Assembly: GCF_964204865.1 (NCBI RefSeq)
Contig: NC_135263.1
Coordinates: forward strand, 6,698,501-6,762,500
DNA from: Styela clava
Lineage: Eukaryota > Chordata > Ascidiacea > Stolidobranchia > Styelidae
Reading direction: 5' to 3'
Length of the DNA: 64,000 nt
Below are positions 1-13,000 of this stretch, piece after piece; positions within the stretch are counted from its first letter, which is position 1, and every line of letters starts with the position of its first letter. The notes beneath the pieces were generated by a model, which made no database searches, was not told the origin of the DNA, and saw only the letters and a list, made by a program, of their open reading frames with translations. The position numbers were made by a program, and so were the translations under genes.

Positions 1-85
1 TATTAGCATGCATAGGCACACTTTTTCGGAAATACAGGTCTGGTGAATTATTTTCCATTGTTATACATACTTGCCCCAAACAATC

Positions 86-398
86 GGCTCGGCGGTGTGG
101 CTCATCGTGCTAAGCGTTAGGAATACGCTCGCCACCGCATCTCTGATTACGTTTCGTGGAATCGCATGTTCGAATCCCATGCGGGGATGATCATGTGCGA
201 GAGGATTGCTGGACTCCTCGTCGCCGTAGGGTGGTTCGCGTAACCGCTGGTCGGTTACGGCTTCCTCCACCATCAAGTCCATGCTTCCGAAAACAAATAA
301 CTGGCTAACTAATCCCATACCCGACCTGGACTGGTAACCGTACGAGAGGCCGTGGTTCGCCATATGATTAAGACGTTCTCTTTTTGTGTCGAACAGGC
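86..398 (+). repeat. tRNA-derived SINE, copy A
   Basis: One of five dispersed copies seen in the window, and the only one in this orientation. Near its left end lies an A-box-like TGGCTCATCGTG (about 98), and about 70 bases later a B-box-like GTTCGAATCC (about 169). These are the internal RNA polymerase III promoter elements of a tRNA-derived SINE head. The body carries a perfect 7-bp hairpin (GTAACCG, loop, CGGTTAC) near 239-258. A long open frame on the opposite strand covers the element, but it is a by-product of repeat sequence. The 3' end looks truncated relative to the other copies, which end in a CTTTTCTCTCCCC-like tail. The element lies just upstream of the peflin start exon. Confidence 0.75.
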
Positions 399-640
399 TC
401 CCTCCCTTTCGAACAGAAGTTCGAAAAGCGTTTTCTTGGCTAATTCGAATATGGCCGTGTTGTGTCACGTGACTATGACATATTTGTTATTTCAATCGCC
501 TATTAACCGTACTTCAGCTGGGTAAAGTGTTGCTGATTTGTTTCGTCGCATTCAATCAATTACGGTAAACAATGGTTGTGTGTGGCGTGAGATTTTCATA
601 CGAATAAACATTGATCATTTAGTACAAAATTTGTCAGACA

Positions 641-3542
641 ATGTCTTGGGGCTATGTGAGTAAAATATTATTTTTTTTTACTGTACCTTAGCTGTTTTAT
701 TTTTGTGAATTGATCCCTAAACTTGGGACACTGATAGGCCTACTGCTGTACTGTGATACGATGTTTCATACATCTAATCTCTAATAATAAGAAAATATGA
801 TACATGTATCTGGAGTTATCACCGGTACTAGCTGTTTTTTAGTGAAACCTGTACCGGTATCTGTCCCTGATTCTGTGCTTTCTTTGTTTTGTGGTCAGAT
901 GGTGTAAAAACTCGGTAACTTACCAGTAGTTACATAGACAACCTGCCAACCCTATAGTGATGAAGAGTCCTGTAATTCTCTGTCACTTTTTTAGCATTCA
1001 TGGGGTTACAGTTACCGTAGTACAAGAAAAAAAGTGATTTGTAGCCAACAAAAGATGCAGAAGTCTTAAGCGCCTATATTGTATTTTGCAACTGTATAAG
1101 CAACATCTTTTATTTTCGATTTTTTTACTGTTCATGTTAAAGTCACACCATGGTTCTTCACACCATGGTTCTCACCATGGAGCACACTCTGGATATGGTC
1201 ACCATCAACAGTCTGGATATTATCCTCATCCGCAACAACCTCAGTTACCTCCTGGATGTCCACCAGGAATAGATCCTGTTGTCTTTTATTGGTTTCAGGT
1301 GTGTATTCTGTGATAAAAAATTTAGATATTATTTACTCAATTAAAAATTGCGACTAGGTACTGGAGTACACAATAGGACATATCTAGACAAGATGAAGCT
1401 TTGATCTATAGACCGTTTTTGGAAAGTATTGTTCTTGTTAAAGACCAAATGCTTTGAAAGTATTGAAATTAATGATGTTGACAATGCCTTGTTTTGATAT
1501 ATTTTACTTTCATTTATAAGGATTGATTTCCTTTTTTAGTCTGTTGATCAAGATGGATCCAAAAAAATATCTGCAGATGAATTAAGAACTGCATTGATGA
1601 ATAATAAGATGAAAGAATTCAACCACGAAACTTGTCGACTAATGATTGGAATGTTTGATAAGAATAAGTAAGTTTATCAGGTTGAACCTAAAGGCTTCAT
1701 TGTAACAGAAATTCCTATTTTTTAGTATTGCTTTTTTAAGATATGTTTTGCCCTGGTTGAACCTCAGCAAGATGTTCAATATTTGGAGTGATATTTAATT
1801 TTATTTGACTGTCACAACTAAAACATCAAAAATTGCAAACTCTATAATCCACATTGATGTAGTTTAGTTAATTTAAAATGAAAATATTTGTTCTCTATGT
1901 AAGAATATGGATATCTATCACTACATATTCCATAACATTAAATAAATAATGGAATATTTAACACAGCATTGGGTTTCATGTTTAGTAATGGACAAAGTGG
2001 GTCTCAAGCAAGGCAAGTGAATTTAATGTAGTGGTGTAGCAATAGTGCTTAGTTTTGTGATTGGTAGATATAACATACCTGACCAAAGCAAAAGTAGTCT
2101 TTATGTAATTTAAAGGTAAACAGAAGCAAATCTTGATGTTGTTTTGTAAGAGTTATGGATGGATGATTTAATGTATTGTTGTTGGGAATTAACACTAATT
2201 TTAGTCATTGTAGTATAATGTTTTTCCTCAAGTTATTCTTAGATTCAGGGAAGAAATGATTGTTCCTTTGATCTATCAGATCTAATAGTTTTTACATTAT
2301 ATGCTATCATACATATTTTGGTACTCCTGAAGTATGTGCACCAAGATGTTGCACAACCTGAACCCTAACCTTGTACACAACCTGAGTTCAGGTTGTGCGC
2401 CATCTTGGTGCGCATACTTTAGGAGGTCCCATATTTCTTTATTTAAAACAAATTTTCCAGTTCTGTTTTATATAGAGTTGTTGTCTACTTTATTTTTTTT
2501 CGATTACAAAGACTTTTTAGGATTATTCATGTTTTCAACTTTTAACAGAATATTATTTAATACAACACAAAAATAAAAAAGTAAAACCTGTTAATGAATA
2601 TGTAAGGTTGTAAGCTATAAAATCTGGTATTAAATTAAGTCTTTCAGGGTATAACTTATCCCTTCATGTATGACTTATTGTTTATATGGATAATTGGATT
2701 GATGACCTTGTTTGAGATTCGCACCAAAAGCCAATGATCAAATTTATTCAAAAACACCAAACACTAAACTCATCAGGATAGAACTCATTAAAAACCTAGC
2801 TCTGACTCCATGAAATTCTGTGCAAGCGCTCCTTTGTCAAAACTCGGGCAATCCAAAAACTTCACTTTTTTCAAGTATTTCATATTTTAATAGGGATGGT
2901 CAGATTGATATACACGAGTTTTCTGCTCTTTGGGGTTATATACAGCAGTGGAGACAATGTTTTGATTCGTTTGATACTGACAGATCTGGGAATATCGATG
3001 CGAATGAACTGTCAAGAGCTTTTGCAACATTTGGTTACAGATTGTAAGTGGTCAAGTTGGAAATTGGTTATGCTACGAATGAATTATCACAACGAAAATA
3101 TTTTTTTTACTCTTCATTTATAGGTCAATGGATTTTACCAAACTTGTTGTGAGACAATTTGACAGAACGTCTGTTAATACCATCGATTTTGATGATTTTA
3201 TACAAGTTTGTGTTATGTTGAAAACTCTGACAGATAAATTCAGAGAAAAGGACCGTAATCAGAATGGGAATATTCAGCTAAGATATGAAGAAGTGAGTAC
3301 TTTGATAACAGTATTTATCATACCATTATTTTTATCTATGTGTTTTTTGTTTTATCCAGTTTCCTCGTCATGACTATTAATTTATTTAGTTAGTAATTGG
3401 ATGTATTCAGCATCAACTAATGGATATAGATTATGTTGGATATGGTTGCTTTATCCCTTGTATGACTGGAGTTTTAAAATTTTCTACTTTTCTCTTTCAG
3501 TTTCTCGAAATGGTTTTGGACAACACCCTCAATATGGTTTGA
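641..3542 (+). CDS. PEF1: Peflin-like penta-EF-hand protein (six coding exons, 219 aa)
   Basis: Exons read from splice sites: 641-655, 1143-1298, 1540-1667, 2894-3043, 3124-3292 and 3501-3542 (TGA). All junctions are GT-AG and keep frame. The start is MSWGY followed by a Gly/His/Pro/Gln-rich segment (residues 6-45), as in peflin and sorcin. EF1 loop is 60-71 (D-Q-D-G-S), EF2 97-108 (D-K-N-K-D-G), EF3 127-138 (D-T-D-R-S-G). EF4 (D-R-T-S-V-N-T) is non-canonical and EF5 is of the dimerisation type. The strings YWFQSVD, FSALW.YIQQW, DFDDFIQVC and FREKD are peflin-specific signatures by family knowledge. Family role: Ca2+-dependent adaptor that heterodimerises with ALG-2 and acts at ER exit sites. 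The 5-codon first exon is inferred only from a good donor and matching phase. A candidate AATAAA lies at 4045-4050. Confidence 0.9.
2320..2429. mobile_element. 110-bp palindromic MITE, hAT-like, copy 1
   Basis: Inserted in the intron between peflin exons 3 and 4. The ends are inverted copies of each other: GGTACTCCTGAAGTATG at the left, and CATACTTTAGGAG near the right. The whole element folds back around CACAACCTGA/TCAGGTTGTG. It is flanked by CATATTTT (2312-2319) and CATATTTC (2430-2437), a 7/8 match to an 8-bp TSD, the size typical of hAT insertion. A second copy at 28731-28840 has exactly the same length. Confidence 0.8.
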
Positions 3543-4598
3543 GTGAGAAACATTCCAAAGTTTGTATTGAGACTGGAGAGTTGTTACTTTAATTTCGTGT
3601 ATTATAATTCTTATTGCTTTGTTTGTTTACTATGAAATTTTTTTCATATTTGTTTTATGATATTTAAGATTTTTAGAGTTTAATCGTAATTTTCTTAAGT
3701 GTGGTGGCTTTTGATGCTGCAGTATTTTGTATACATTTTAATCTCATCTTCAATTTGGCAGGTTCATAAACAAAAATCTGGTACATAATCACTTCTTTTT
3801 TCGGCCCAGAATAATGTCATAGTGTTGCACGCAATTTTTAGTGCCACTGAACTGTCTCATACTCTGTATATATTATTTGGTGTGCTTTCAGCTATGTTAC
3901 TTTCCTGCATTCTCAATAATTTTAATCAACAATTTCCCTATCCAGACCCACTGAATTTTACCTATTTATGCACCAATTCAAAAACCACCCGTTTTTTTTT
4001 TAATTTTGAGTTTTTTGAAAAATGATAATTGCTTGGTGCCACTGAATAAAGGAGTCACATCCAACCTGAAATATCCCATAGTTGTTTCATTATTTTTTAA
4101 TGACAAAGTCTATCCCAAATTGCAAGGATTTGAATAATGCAATTCAAGCTACCTAAAAGCAGATTGCACTCTCATTTCTAACATTATGTCATTGCCTCAA
4201 TTAATTTAATTGTTTTAACAGTTTAATAAATTATATTCAAACTTCCTATATCTTGTTTTAATTGCTGTAGAAGTTACCAGTTTGATCTCACCATGAAGGA
4301 GCATTATTTTGGGACTTATTGGGTGATACTGGTGGTGAATATCTCATAAAAGTTATAGAATAGTATTTGGATGTGGGTTCTGTGAGTGTGTGTCTTTATA
4401 TTGGGGCTTACTTATTAAGCTAGTGAAGATTTATGTGCCCCTCATTGACCATTGCTACTAAAATTATTAAAAACAGACCCACAAGTCAACCACATCGGAC
4501 GGAGAATCAGGCCAGTTGCCAAAACTTCAAAATGGGGTTCGGACATGAAAGATAAAAGCACAACATGGACGATCTCACCGTGTGACATAGAACCTCAG
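3543..4598 (+). other. Peflin 3' UTR and flank, no other gene
   Basis: AT-rich sequence after the peflin stop. Candidate polyadenylation signals AATAAA occur at 4045-4050 and 4225-4230. No conserved coding stretch or repeat was seen before the hAT insertion at 4607. Confidence 0.5.
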
Positions 4599-4606
4599 AT
4601 AGAATA

Positions 4607-5322
4607 ATGGTTCTCAAACTGGGGTCCGCGACGCGATTTTAGGAGGACCGCGAGACGGCTTTAGCCCCGGCACAGACGCACTTTGATTTGAAGTAAAATT
4701 TTGATGTTATGCTTTTACAGTGTTTCTCCAAAGCACGACACGCTCTACCGAAGACATTATTACGCAACAAACTTTGGCGAACGTGGCAAGTACCGCAAAT
4801 CAGAGCGTATTGTTTGTGGAAGGCGTATGCATCTGATTGTAAATATTTTTCGGGATAATCTGAAAATGCCCCCCATCATAAAAAATAAATTTAGATATAA
4901 CGATTCACATGTAAAATTTGATTTTGCTGTGATAAGTGCTGGAGGAAAAGAAAAACCACAGTGGTGCCGTCCTATCCCGATGTCGCTGAGATGGCCCTAA
5001 AAACGCTCATTCCATCTACAATAACTTACGAATGTGAGGCAGCTTTTTCTACGCTACTAACTGTTAAAACAAAATGTTGCAACAGAATGTTAAAACGTGA
5101 GACATGATTTGAGAGTTGAGTTATCCAAAACAGAACCCAAGGTAGAAAAACTAATGGATGCCAAGCAGGCTCATTGAACTGTTTTAATGTCATTCAATAG
5201 AATAGATGATTGCTTGATATACCGCGTTGCTATTTGCTTTCATTTTTTGGTGGCCCGCAAGTCATCAAAAAATTGCAAGGGAACCGTTATGCATAATTTT
5301 TCAAAAAGTTTGAGAACCACTG
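4607..5322 (+). mobile_element. Internally deleted hAT transposon (ZBED/SCAND3-like) with broken transposase
   Basis: Terminal inverted repeats match the hAT/Charlie type: TAATGGTTCTCAAACT at the left and AGTTTGAGAACCACTG at the right. TSD is AGATAGAA (4599-4606) and AGATAGAT (5323-5330), 7 of 8. Inside, residues resembling the region before the BED zinc finger (FRYNDSHVKFDF...GKEKPQWC) end near 4967. In another frame there then follows the C-terminal dimerisation domain: YPDVAEMALK, CEAAFSTLL.VKTK..NR, DLRVELS and DAKQAH, with a stop near 5177. The middle of the transposase, including the catalytic core, is absent, and the tail has a further frameshift. It is therefore a dead, non-autonomous derivative. 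Family assignment rests on recognising the hAT C-terminal motif. Confidence 0.85.
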
Positions 5323-7962
5323 AGATAGATTGTGATAATACAGGTCAGTGAGGTAAAGCTAAGGAAAATAAAGTGGTAAACGAAGACACATTACCCGGAT
5401 ATTTAGGGCCAGACAATAACTCGTACATGTCATGAACCATGTTCAGGGTCTATTTACCAGTGCCTGGCTTCGTCCATGATATCTACTGTAGTGCCGTTTT
5501 AGTAAGAAGACATATTCTCTGTGACAATGGATATTACTCCAGGCTTGATTGACCCCAGAAAAATTCTTACTATATCTGCTTTTTGGAAATTTTTATAATG
5601 TACAGTTTGACAATGATTTCGCGATATGGCGTTCTGGATGGCTGATAAGTTGTGTAATTGCAGCCTTGTCTATCCAATATTTTTCCGAAATACCTCTCAA
5701 CTACTGCAACTAAACTAATACTCCCCGGAACACAAAATGACCAACGTGGTCTTTTATAAATGTATGTTTATTCGTCTCGTAAAATCAGTATAAAAGAGTT
5801 ACGGTAGTAATTATCAATACTGAAGACGGGATGTATGCACAAGGCCATACTGGCCTAAAACACACGAATGTGCGGCATGCACCCCTTATGATGAGCATAA
5901 AATACAATAAATCAAATACGTATAAATTCCGGAGGCACATCCAAACGATGAAAATGCTGAAAATCCGTCGGAACAAAAAGTGTCCGAGGGATGCTACAAT
6001 TTTAATTGTTGTGCCATCAATGACTGGTTAGGGAATAAACAAAGAATTATATTCTATACTTGAAAATACACATTCATGAAGAATCCATGAAGCTACAAGA
6101 TTTCAGATGAATCTCGGACTTCTGTAGCATTTTGTGATTTTTTTGGGCAATAATCTGGCAACCATCATAAACGTCAAGTAACAGACAGGCTGACAGATCG
6201 AATCCTCTTGTAGTAGTGTAATGTCGTAGTGCTGGCGGTACGGTTTCTTTGTCCATGTACGAAATCGGATTTCACAGCGTTATGTTTATTAAAATAAAGT
6301 TGATGATGTGATATTTTCTTCTCGGGATACAACTTGGAAATCGTTTTTCACTTGGTCGAATCACCTGAAAGTTTATGTCGTGTTGGTTATGTTACAGCAT
6401 TTGAATTCGTCAATCTAAACAGTCATATGGAGAAACTAGAATACGTGAGCAGAATTTTGTATCTTTTTTTAAATCTAATCAAATTAATGCTTGCCAAGTT
6501 AACATTTTCACTTTGTCATGACATTGCTTAGTATAATACGGCACCTGATCCGTTGAATCATGTGTCAGTAGCCATATTTTGGGCCAACTGTCATTTCTCG
6601 CCAATATTTTCACGAAATGGTCGGTCTTTTATTTTGATTTCGATTAGTGCGCCAAACAATTGGGAATATGTCTTTTTAATGATGTTTATTTTTGAATTAT
6701 CTTTGTAACTCATGTATACTAATACGATACTCACGTACGTACTCTATAAGTATACGTATATTATACTCATAGAGTGGAGACAACACCATCCCCCAAATTT
6801 AGAAACGTCAAACCCAAAGTGACTACTACCAATGCATGTCCTCACTTGGTTTATAGTCACTTTGGTCAAACCAGATTAGGTATTTAAAATAAATTTTCCA
6901 GATGTTAAACTCCGTATGCCTGGCGGCATGATAAGCCGTTTCACGCATGAACCGAACTTAAGATTGATTATCGAAAATCAAAAGTTGAAATGACGTGTCC
7001 TTATAAGCTGTAACCAGGAGGGAAAAGGGACCTTTTAAACTTTCTATTAGCTCGTTCATGATCCCTTTCATCCTTGACCAAGTAATGTTTCAAAAATGTG
7101 AACATTTTACTCGACCATGCATGGCGGGTGGAGTGTTAAAATCGTAAACAAGAGTAGATCGTGAAATCAATCGTGAATTTCGTTATAATAACGCACACTG
7201 ACCCGTTTACGAATTGTTGCGCATGTTATCGTCGAAAATGATTACATTCGTTATATTGTGAGCATTTTTGCACTGATGATTATGGCGTGACATCATCAAA
7301 ATCGTCAAGTGGAGTGGTGAATTTGCAAATTAGGTAAATAAATTTGTGAATTACTCGGTAACGATTTTAGCTATAATGATCGCCGGTGTATTGTTTTGTT
7401 AACAAAAAAACGTTGAAACTTTGAAGGAATTAGTTATAATTGGCGCTGTCTGACACTATTATGCACAAAAGCGCTCGAGCGCAAAATTTTTCTAGCATAT
7501 GTAAAATATCATTCAAGAAGTGCTGTTCAACGTCATCTCGTCTTATGACCACGTAGAATTGCCTCTATTGCCAAATTATTCAATCACAATCTTAAATCAA
7601 CATTGGGGATTGCGCAATCGCAGCTTTAGTAGGTTTATCTGTAAAATAACATAGATACCATAGAAAAGCATTTAAAATTAATTTTCGCCTTAATAAATAT
7701 CTCCAGCCCGGTACTGATAATAATATTACCGTCCGCTTAAAAATGGGACGGTAAACTTACACACGTTGATTAGTAAGATCAAAGCCAACGCAAAAGATAA
7801 AAATTAGAATAAAATTAATTTGGGGTTTAAAATCAGTCCTTGGTGTCTTTAACAGCTGTTGCCGACGTGAACGCACGGTTATGCCCGAACTATAAAACTT
7901 CGATATCTGTAGACCTTCAAGAATTAATACTTGCAAAAAAGACAAAGGACGGAAATATAGAT

Positions 7963-8040
7963 CAGGGCTACTCAACTGGCGGACCGCGGTCCGAATCCGC
8001 CCCTTTCGGGTATTCGATTCGGACCGCGCCTAATTCTTTA
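7963..8040 (+). mobile_element. Isolated hAT-like transposon end
   Basis: CAGGGCTACTCAACTGGCGG followed by a GC-rich palindromic stretch (GGACCGCGGTCCGAATC, then GATTCGGACCGCGCC) has the look of a hAT 5' terminus. No convincing partner terminus or TSD was found within the next 1.2 kb, so the boundaries of any full element are unknown. Confidence 0.45.
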
Positions 8041-9298
8041 TTTTGAATTATTAGCCCCACTTTTGAAGTTTCCTTCCAAAAAATCACTTTTATAGATTTA
8101 AATGTATATATGAAAAACTATTACGCCATAATAAACAATCTTGATTAGCTAATAATCCTTAGCCGACCGAGGAAGCGCGTGTTCAAGGATGCAGAAATAT
8201 AATTTCTGAAAAGACCGGACCCAATATTTTTAAAGTTTCGTATGCAATATATCGCCGCCGAAACGATCGCGGGGATAAAAACAATCAGCGATTATGATGA
8301 AATTGTCCAGCATAAAAAAACGGTTCGCTGCCGATTTTTCAAATTTTTTTATTTTTTATTTCCGAAAGGAGTATCGACCGTGGTTCTGGTCTCCTGTCGT
8401 GTATAAAAAATATTCGTTTCGAAAAAAATATTCGATTTTACCCACCCGTAGTTGTAACTCCTTCTTCGTTTTTAACACAGGCAAAGCAGCATCGAGTTGT
8501 TAATCATTATGTATCAGAGCAATATTGATATCCGGATGCGTGTTCTAAAGGTTTCCGAGTCACAGATGTGAAGATGGGGTAAGTGGTTTTTCGACATTAT
8601 ATCGGTTCAAGTGTTTCATGTCTATCATAGAAATAAAATGTGTTATGGGCAATTCTTTATACCTAACGCTCTGCAGTAAATATGCGTAGTCATGACACAT
8701 AGTACACAACTTTAGAGAGTTTTGGGATCACTGTGATTACGCAAAGTTAATACATTACTGATAATCCAATACTTCTCCCAAGTGTTATGCTGTCTCAGTG
8801 ATGGACTATGATGCTCCCGTGTCCTATTAAGCAAGCACGCACTATTTTAGAAAAGACTTTCCACCAATATCTATGAAGTATACATGAGATAAAATGTATT
8901 TATCAATATGCGGAAGATGCTATTTTTTCAACTGGCATTCCTCAGGAGAAAAAATTTGCTTTCTAAATCCTGAGAATCTTCATACTTGGATTTTGGTCAA
9001 GAGTATCTCGTTATTATCAATTTAAAATTATTGTTATTAAAAATTATCAGAAAATATTATTGCTTCCGTGGCAGTGACTTTTTTTAGCGAACAGTTGAAA
9101 GTTCGACTCCTAGTTTTGAAAGCCCTGCTCCACCAGAATGTTGAATTTCTTAGTTATTCCTTTTAACGTTAGAGCCATGAAGCAGTCGATACTCATTTTG
9201 CTTATAACATTTCTGGGGAATGATAAGATAACACCCAACGCGTTTTTAATTCTGCGTACTAGTATACCGGTAATTGTTTTGTTTTTTCACATTTACAA

Positions 9299-9323
9299 TA
9301 TATATATATATATATATATATAT
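9299..9323. repeat. (TA)n microsatellite
   Basis: About 12 uninterrupted TA dinucleotides. Similar short TA runs occur near 25814, 34698, 41767 and 41870. Confidence 0.85.
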
Positions 9324-10022
9324 TCGTTTTGCATTTTTGTTGATCGGTTTTCGTCGTTGAAAATCAGGGTTGAATTAGGGAAAATCGCTCTCACGCATGT
9401 TTTTGGCTTCCAAAAGACGCTTTCTATTAGCTCTGCCAATTCGCATCAATTTTTTTTCAGAACGTGCATTAAATATAGTTTAACCTTATGTGCCATGTAT
9501 CGCGAAGGCATATTTATATTCGCCAAACGACTAACAGAGACTTCTGTTTAATCATTTCGCCAACTACAGTGTTTCTTTTTCAAATATAAATAAAGCATGT
9601 ACACAAATTAAATAGGTAACAAAAAGTATTTGCAGTTGAATCAGACGGACAACGGGGAAACCAGTTTTGCCATTTGAATAGTATCTTTCGAGAATGTACA
9701 CAACAACGAAGGTTTAGGACGAACTCTTTTAGTAACAGTAATTCTCCCATACACAGGCTCAAAACGTGTGAGGCTGTGTGAAATAAACAATCTAGCTAGA
9801 ATAAGTTAGATCAAGGATCGGCCTGAATAAATATTGAGCAATCAACCTTTTTTGTTGTGCCAGAATTCTTTAAATAGCTATTTGCCGACCCTTGAACTAG
9901 GCCGAAGTTTCAATTCATATTTTGCTGTCTCCCGTTTCGAGATGAGTTTTCGCGCATTTATGTTTGTTTTCTTGAACTAGCCATATTTTTAGTGAGTTGA
10001 GTTTTTCAGAAAAACATATGAA

Positions 10023-13000
10023 ATGGAAGGTTCTTCAAACAATGGCGAAGAACTGAAGTCTAGGCGTCGAAGCAGCTCATTTTCCGTAAGATCATTGAAA
10101 TCGCCGCGTTCTGAAAATAGGTCACACGGTAGATCGAAGAATGCCCTAGAACACAAGGAGATTATTTCCGCAGAGGCCAGCAAAACTGATGGCGATTTTT
10201 CCGAGCATATGAGAAAACTCAAAAGCAAGCATTCACATGGAATTAAGCACAAGCATCCAAGAAGAAAACATACTGTTATTAACGAGAACGATCTCATCGA
10301 TAATTTGAAGCGACTGACACCCCTATATCGCCGTAAAATATTTTTCGATCAATTGAAGCGGTACTGGTATATAATTGTAATCGCTGCTGTTTTGCTAACT
10401 GGAATATCAGTGGGTATTTCACTTATATTTTTACCCCAAAGTAGTGAAAGATTAATTGAAGTTGAGACTCCGCCGAGTCCACTGCATGGCCGATGGGGTG
10501 TAGTAAGGATGAACGACATGGGGGTCGAATCAATTGTGCAGGGATTGAAAAATGATAATCTATCTGTAATAAAAATTGCAGAAGATTCAATAAAAAGTGT
10601 GTACTTAGAAGCTGGACTTCCGATTCAAAAAGTAAAAATATTCTATTTTAATGGTTCCAACACACAACATGACCGACGTCTTGCTACGAACAAAAACACG
10701 GTTGTTCTGGAACATACAGCATTTTTCAATGAAAGTGCCGAAGTAGGCGAATTAGATATTGATGCTATTGTACGCACTGTACGGAAAATTTTATCAATCA
10801 ACGATACCTGGATATTTGACCCAAATTTATTAAGCGTTCGACAAGGCTCTAATCGAGCTGTTGCGAATTCCGTAGATAGCTTTGTGCGTTCTGAATTTCC
10901 CCAACTAGATTTGAAATCAAGACGAGGGAGAATGGGTTTTGCGAGTAAAGTAACACTTTGTGAAGTATTTTTTAATGTTTCTAATGGAAAAGTTTCACCC
11001 GATATTTGCCTTGTACCTGGAAGAATTCGCACTGGTCTAGCATGCTACATTTCTTGCGATGACAATTTTATTCTGACGGGTTCTAAGGTACGAACATGCT
11101 TATCCAGTGGTGCCTGGACTGGCTCAGAGTCAAGATGCGAATTACCGTGTCCTCATATAACGCCCCCAACGAACGGGATTGTTGATCCAAGATGGTGCAA
11201 AATGGTAAAGGCGAAATCAACGTTGTTACTGGGCATGAGCTGTAACTTCTTCTGTTCGCCCGGGTATACTCTAATTGGGAGCTTCAGAGCCGTATGCCAA
11301 TCAGATGGAACTTGGTCGTCAATGCCCCCAACTTGCAAACGCGTTTGTCCGGGTGCTGTCTTTCCAGAAAACGGTCATGTTGTGCCGACATCATGTTCCA
11401 GTAATTGGGTCAAGGAGGGGACATTCTGTTCTTTTTTCTGTGACGATGGTCATGTAATACAAGGCAAAACAACTGCGACATGCGATAGTGATGGATCATG
11501 GACAACAGAAGCTCCGGTGTGCAAAAAGAAATGCCATGCTTTGCAGACATTGCATAATGGAAAGGTTCATCCAAGTATTTGTGGCGAAGATAAAGCTGAT
11601 GTTGGAACGCGATGTACCTTCAGTTGTGGAGAAAGTTATAAGTTAGTGGGATCAAAAGAAAGATCGTGTGATGTAACAGGTCAGTGGACTGGCACAACAT
11701 CGGAATGTGTCCGAATATGTGCAAAAATAGGACAACGTCAATATCTGAAAATGTCTCCAGAATGTGCACTTCAAACATCTCAAGCAGGCACACAATGCAA
11801 TATGTCATGTGTTCGGGGGTTCGAAATAGATGGCGCAGAAGTACTCACATGCCAAGATGATGGACTCTGGGATAAAGATCCACCAGTTTGTCGAGCAACT
11901 TGTATACGCTTCGAAGAACCAAAAAATGGTTACCTAATTTGTTCTGGATTCAGCGAAGGAGCTTCGTGTTCACTTTTTTGTCCAGAACAATATGTTTTGT
12001 TCGAACCGAGTTCTGTGGTGTGTCGCACTGACGGGGCCTGGAGCGAACCTATAGGACGTTGTGTCAACACTTGTCCGAAATATATGGTTCCTGATCACGC
12101 TAAGCTTCATCCAACAAAATGTGGACTGGAAATGAGCTTGGTCGGCCAAATATGTTATTTTGAATGTAACAACGGTTATGGTATATCTGGTAATTTCAAA
12201 ACAGAGTGTTTGGAAGATGGTACGTGGAGTCACAATACTACTATCTGTGTGGAGGAACAACAATATCTGATACAAATTGATACCAGCGAATTAAAAATGT
12301 GTTTGATACTCGAGCAGGAAACCTCTTTTCTATTGAAAATTGAGTGGGTTGAATGCATTCGAGGTATGCAATACACCAAGTGGACAGTGTTGCCAAGTGG
12401 TCTTATCAGAAATGTAGACTCAAACAAATGCTTGGCCGCAGAAGGATTGGGTTCAATGTCCTTTCTGGTCGGAAAATCCTGTGACGAAACTGATAAACTT
12501 CAAATTTGGAATTGGCCATTTTCTTCAGATGAAGGATATTCGTTGAAGCTTAAACATTACGATCTATATCCTTGGGAAGGTTATTCTTCGCTTTCAAAAA
12601 CTGTTATAACCAGCCAGATTACTCATTTAAAAGCGAGTTGGAAGCTTTACGACCTCACAGCCAGTAGAGTTTCTTCATTTTATGGTGCTTTCAATAACGG
12701 AGGATGTCCGCCTTTAAAAAATGGTCAAAACGGCCGTTGGTCTCCATCATCGTGCTCTCAAATTACAAGTAGAATATATTCGTATTGTACATTCGTTTGT
12801 TCAACAGGGTTCACTTTCCGTGACCAAGACCTCGAAAGCCAATGCGTAAACGGAATATGGTCGAACGCAATTACTCCTAATTGTGTTGCTGGATGCAGGG
12901 GATTGCATACGGATTCAAAAATGTCGATTGCCCCAGTTGCGTGTCACGATAAGTATGTTGATCAGGAAATCATTTGCACAGCATCGTGCCCGACAAATAC

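Larger units (their letters stand above)
5331..9990. other. Gene-poor interval upstream of the giant CCP gene
   Basis: No convincing exon was seen. Short open frames here lack recognisable motifs and overlap on opposite strands. It contains an imperfect foldback near 6813-6868 (AAAGTGACTA and its complement), a hAT-like end at 7963 and a TA microsatellite at 9299-9323. A GTAAGT donor-like site near 8579 could end a non-coding exon of the downstream gene, but nothing confirms this. Confidence 0.4.

Noticed and set aside
61-468. 135-codon minus-strand open frame
   Set aside because: It lies across a tRNA-derived SINE, and the same sequence recurs in broken form at four other places.
7963-9127. 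Full hAT element from 7963 to about 9127
   Set aside because: The putative right end (AGCCCTG) matches over only seven bases, and no TSD is present.
9138-9551. 137-codon open frame with a hydrophobic stretch
   Set aside because: It runs through a TA microsatellite, has no recognisable domain and no splice or promoter context.
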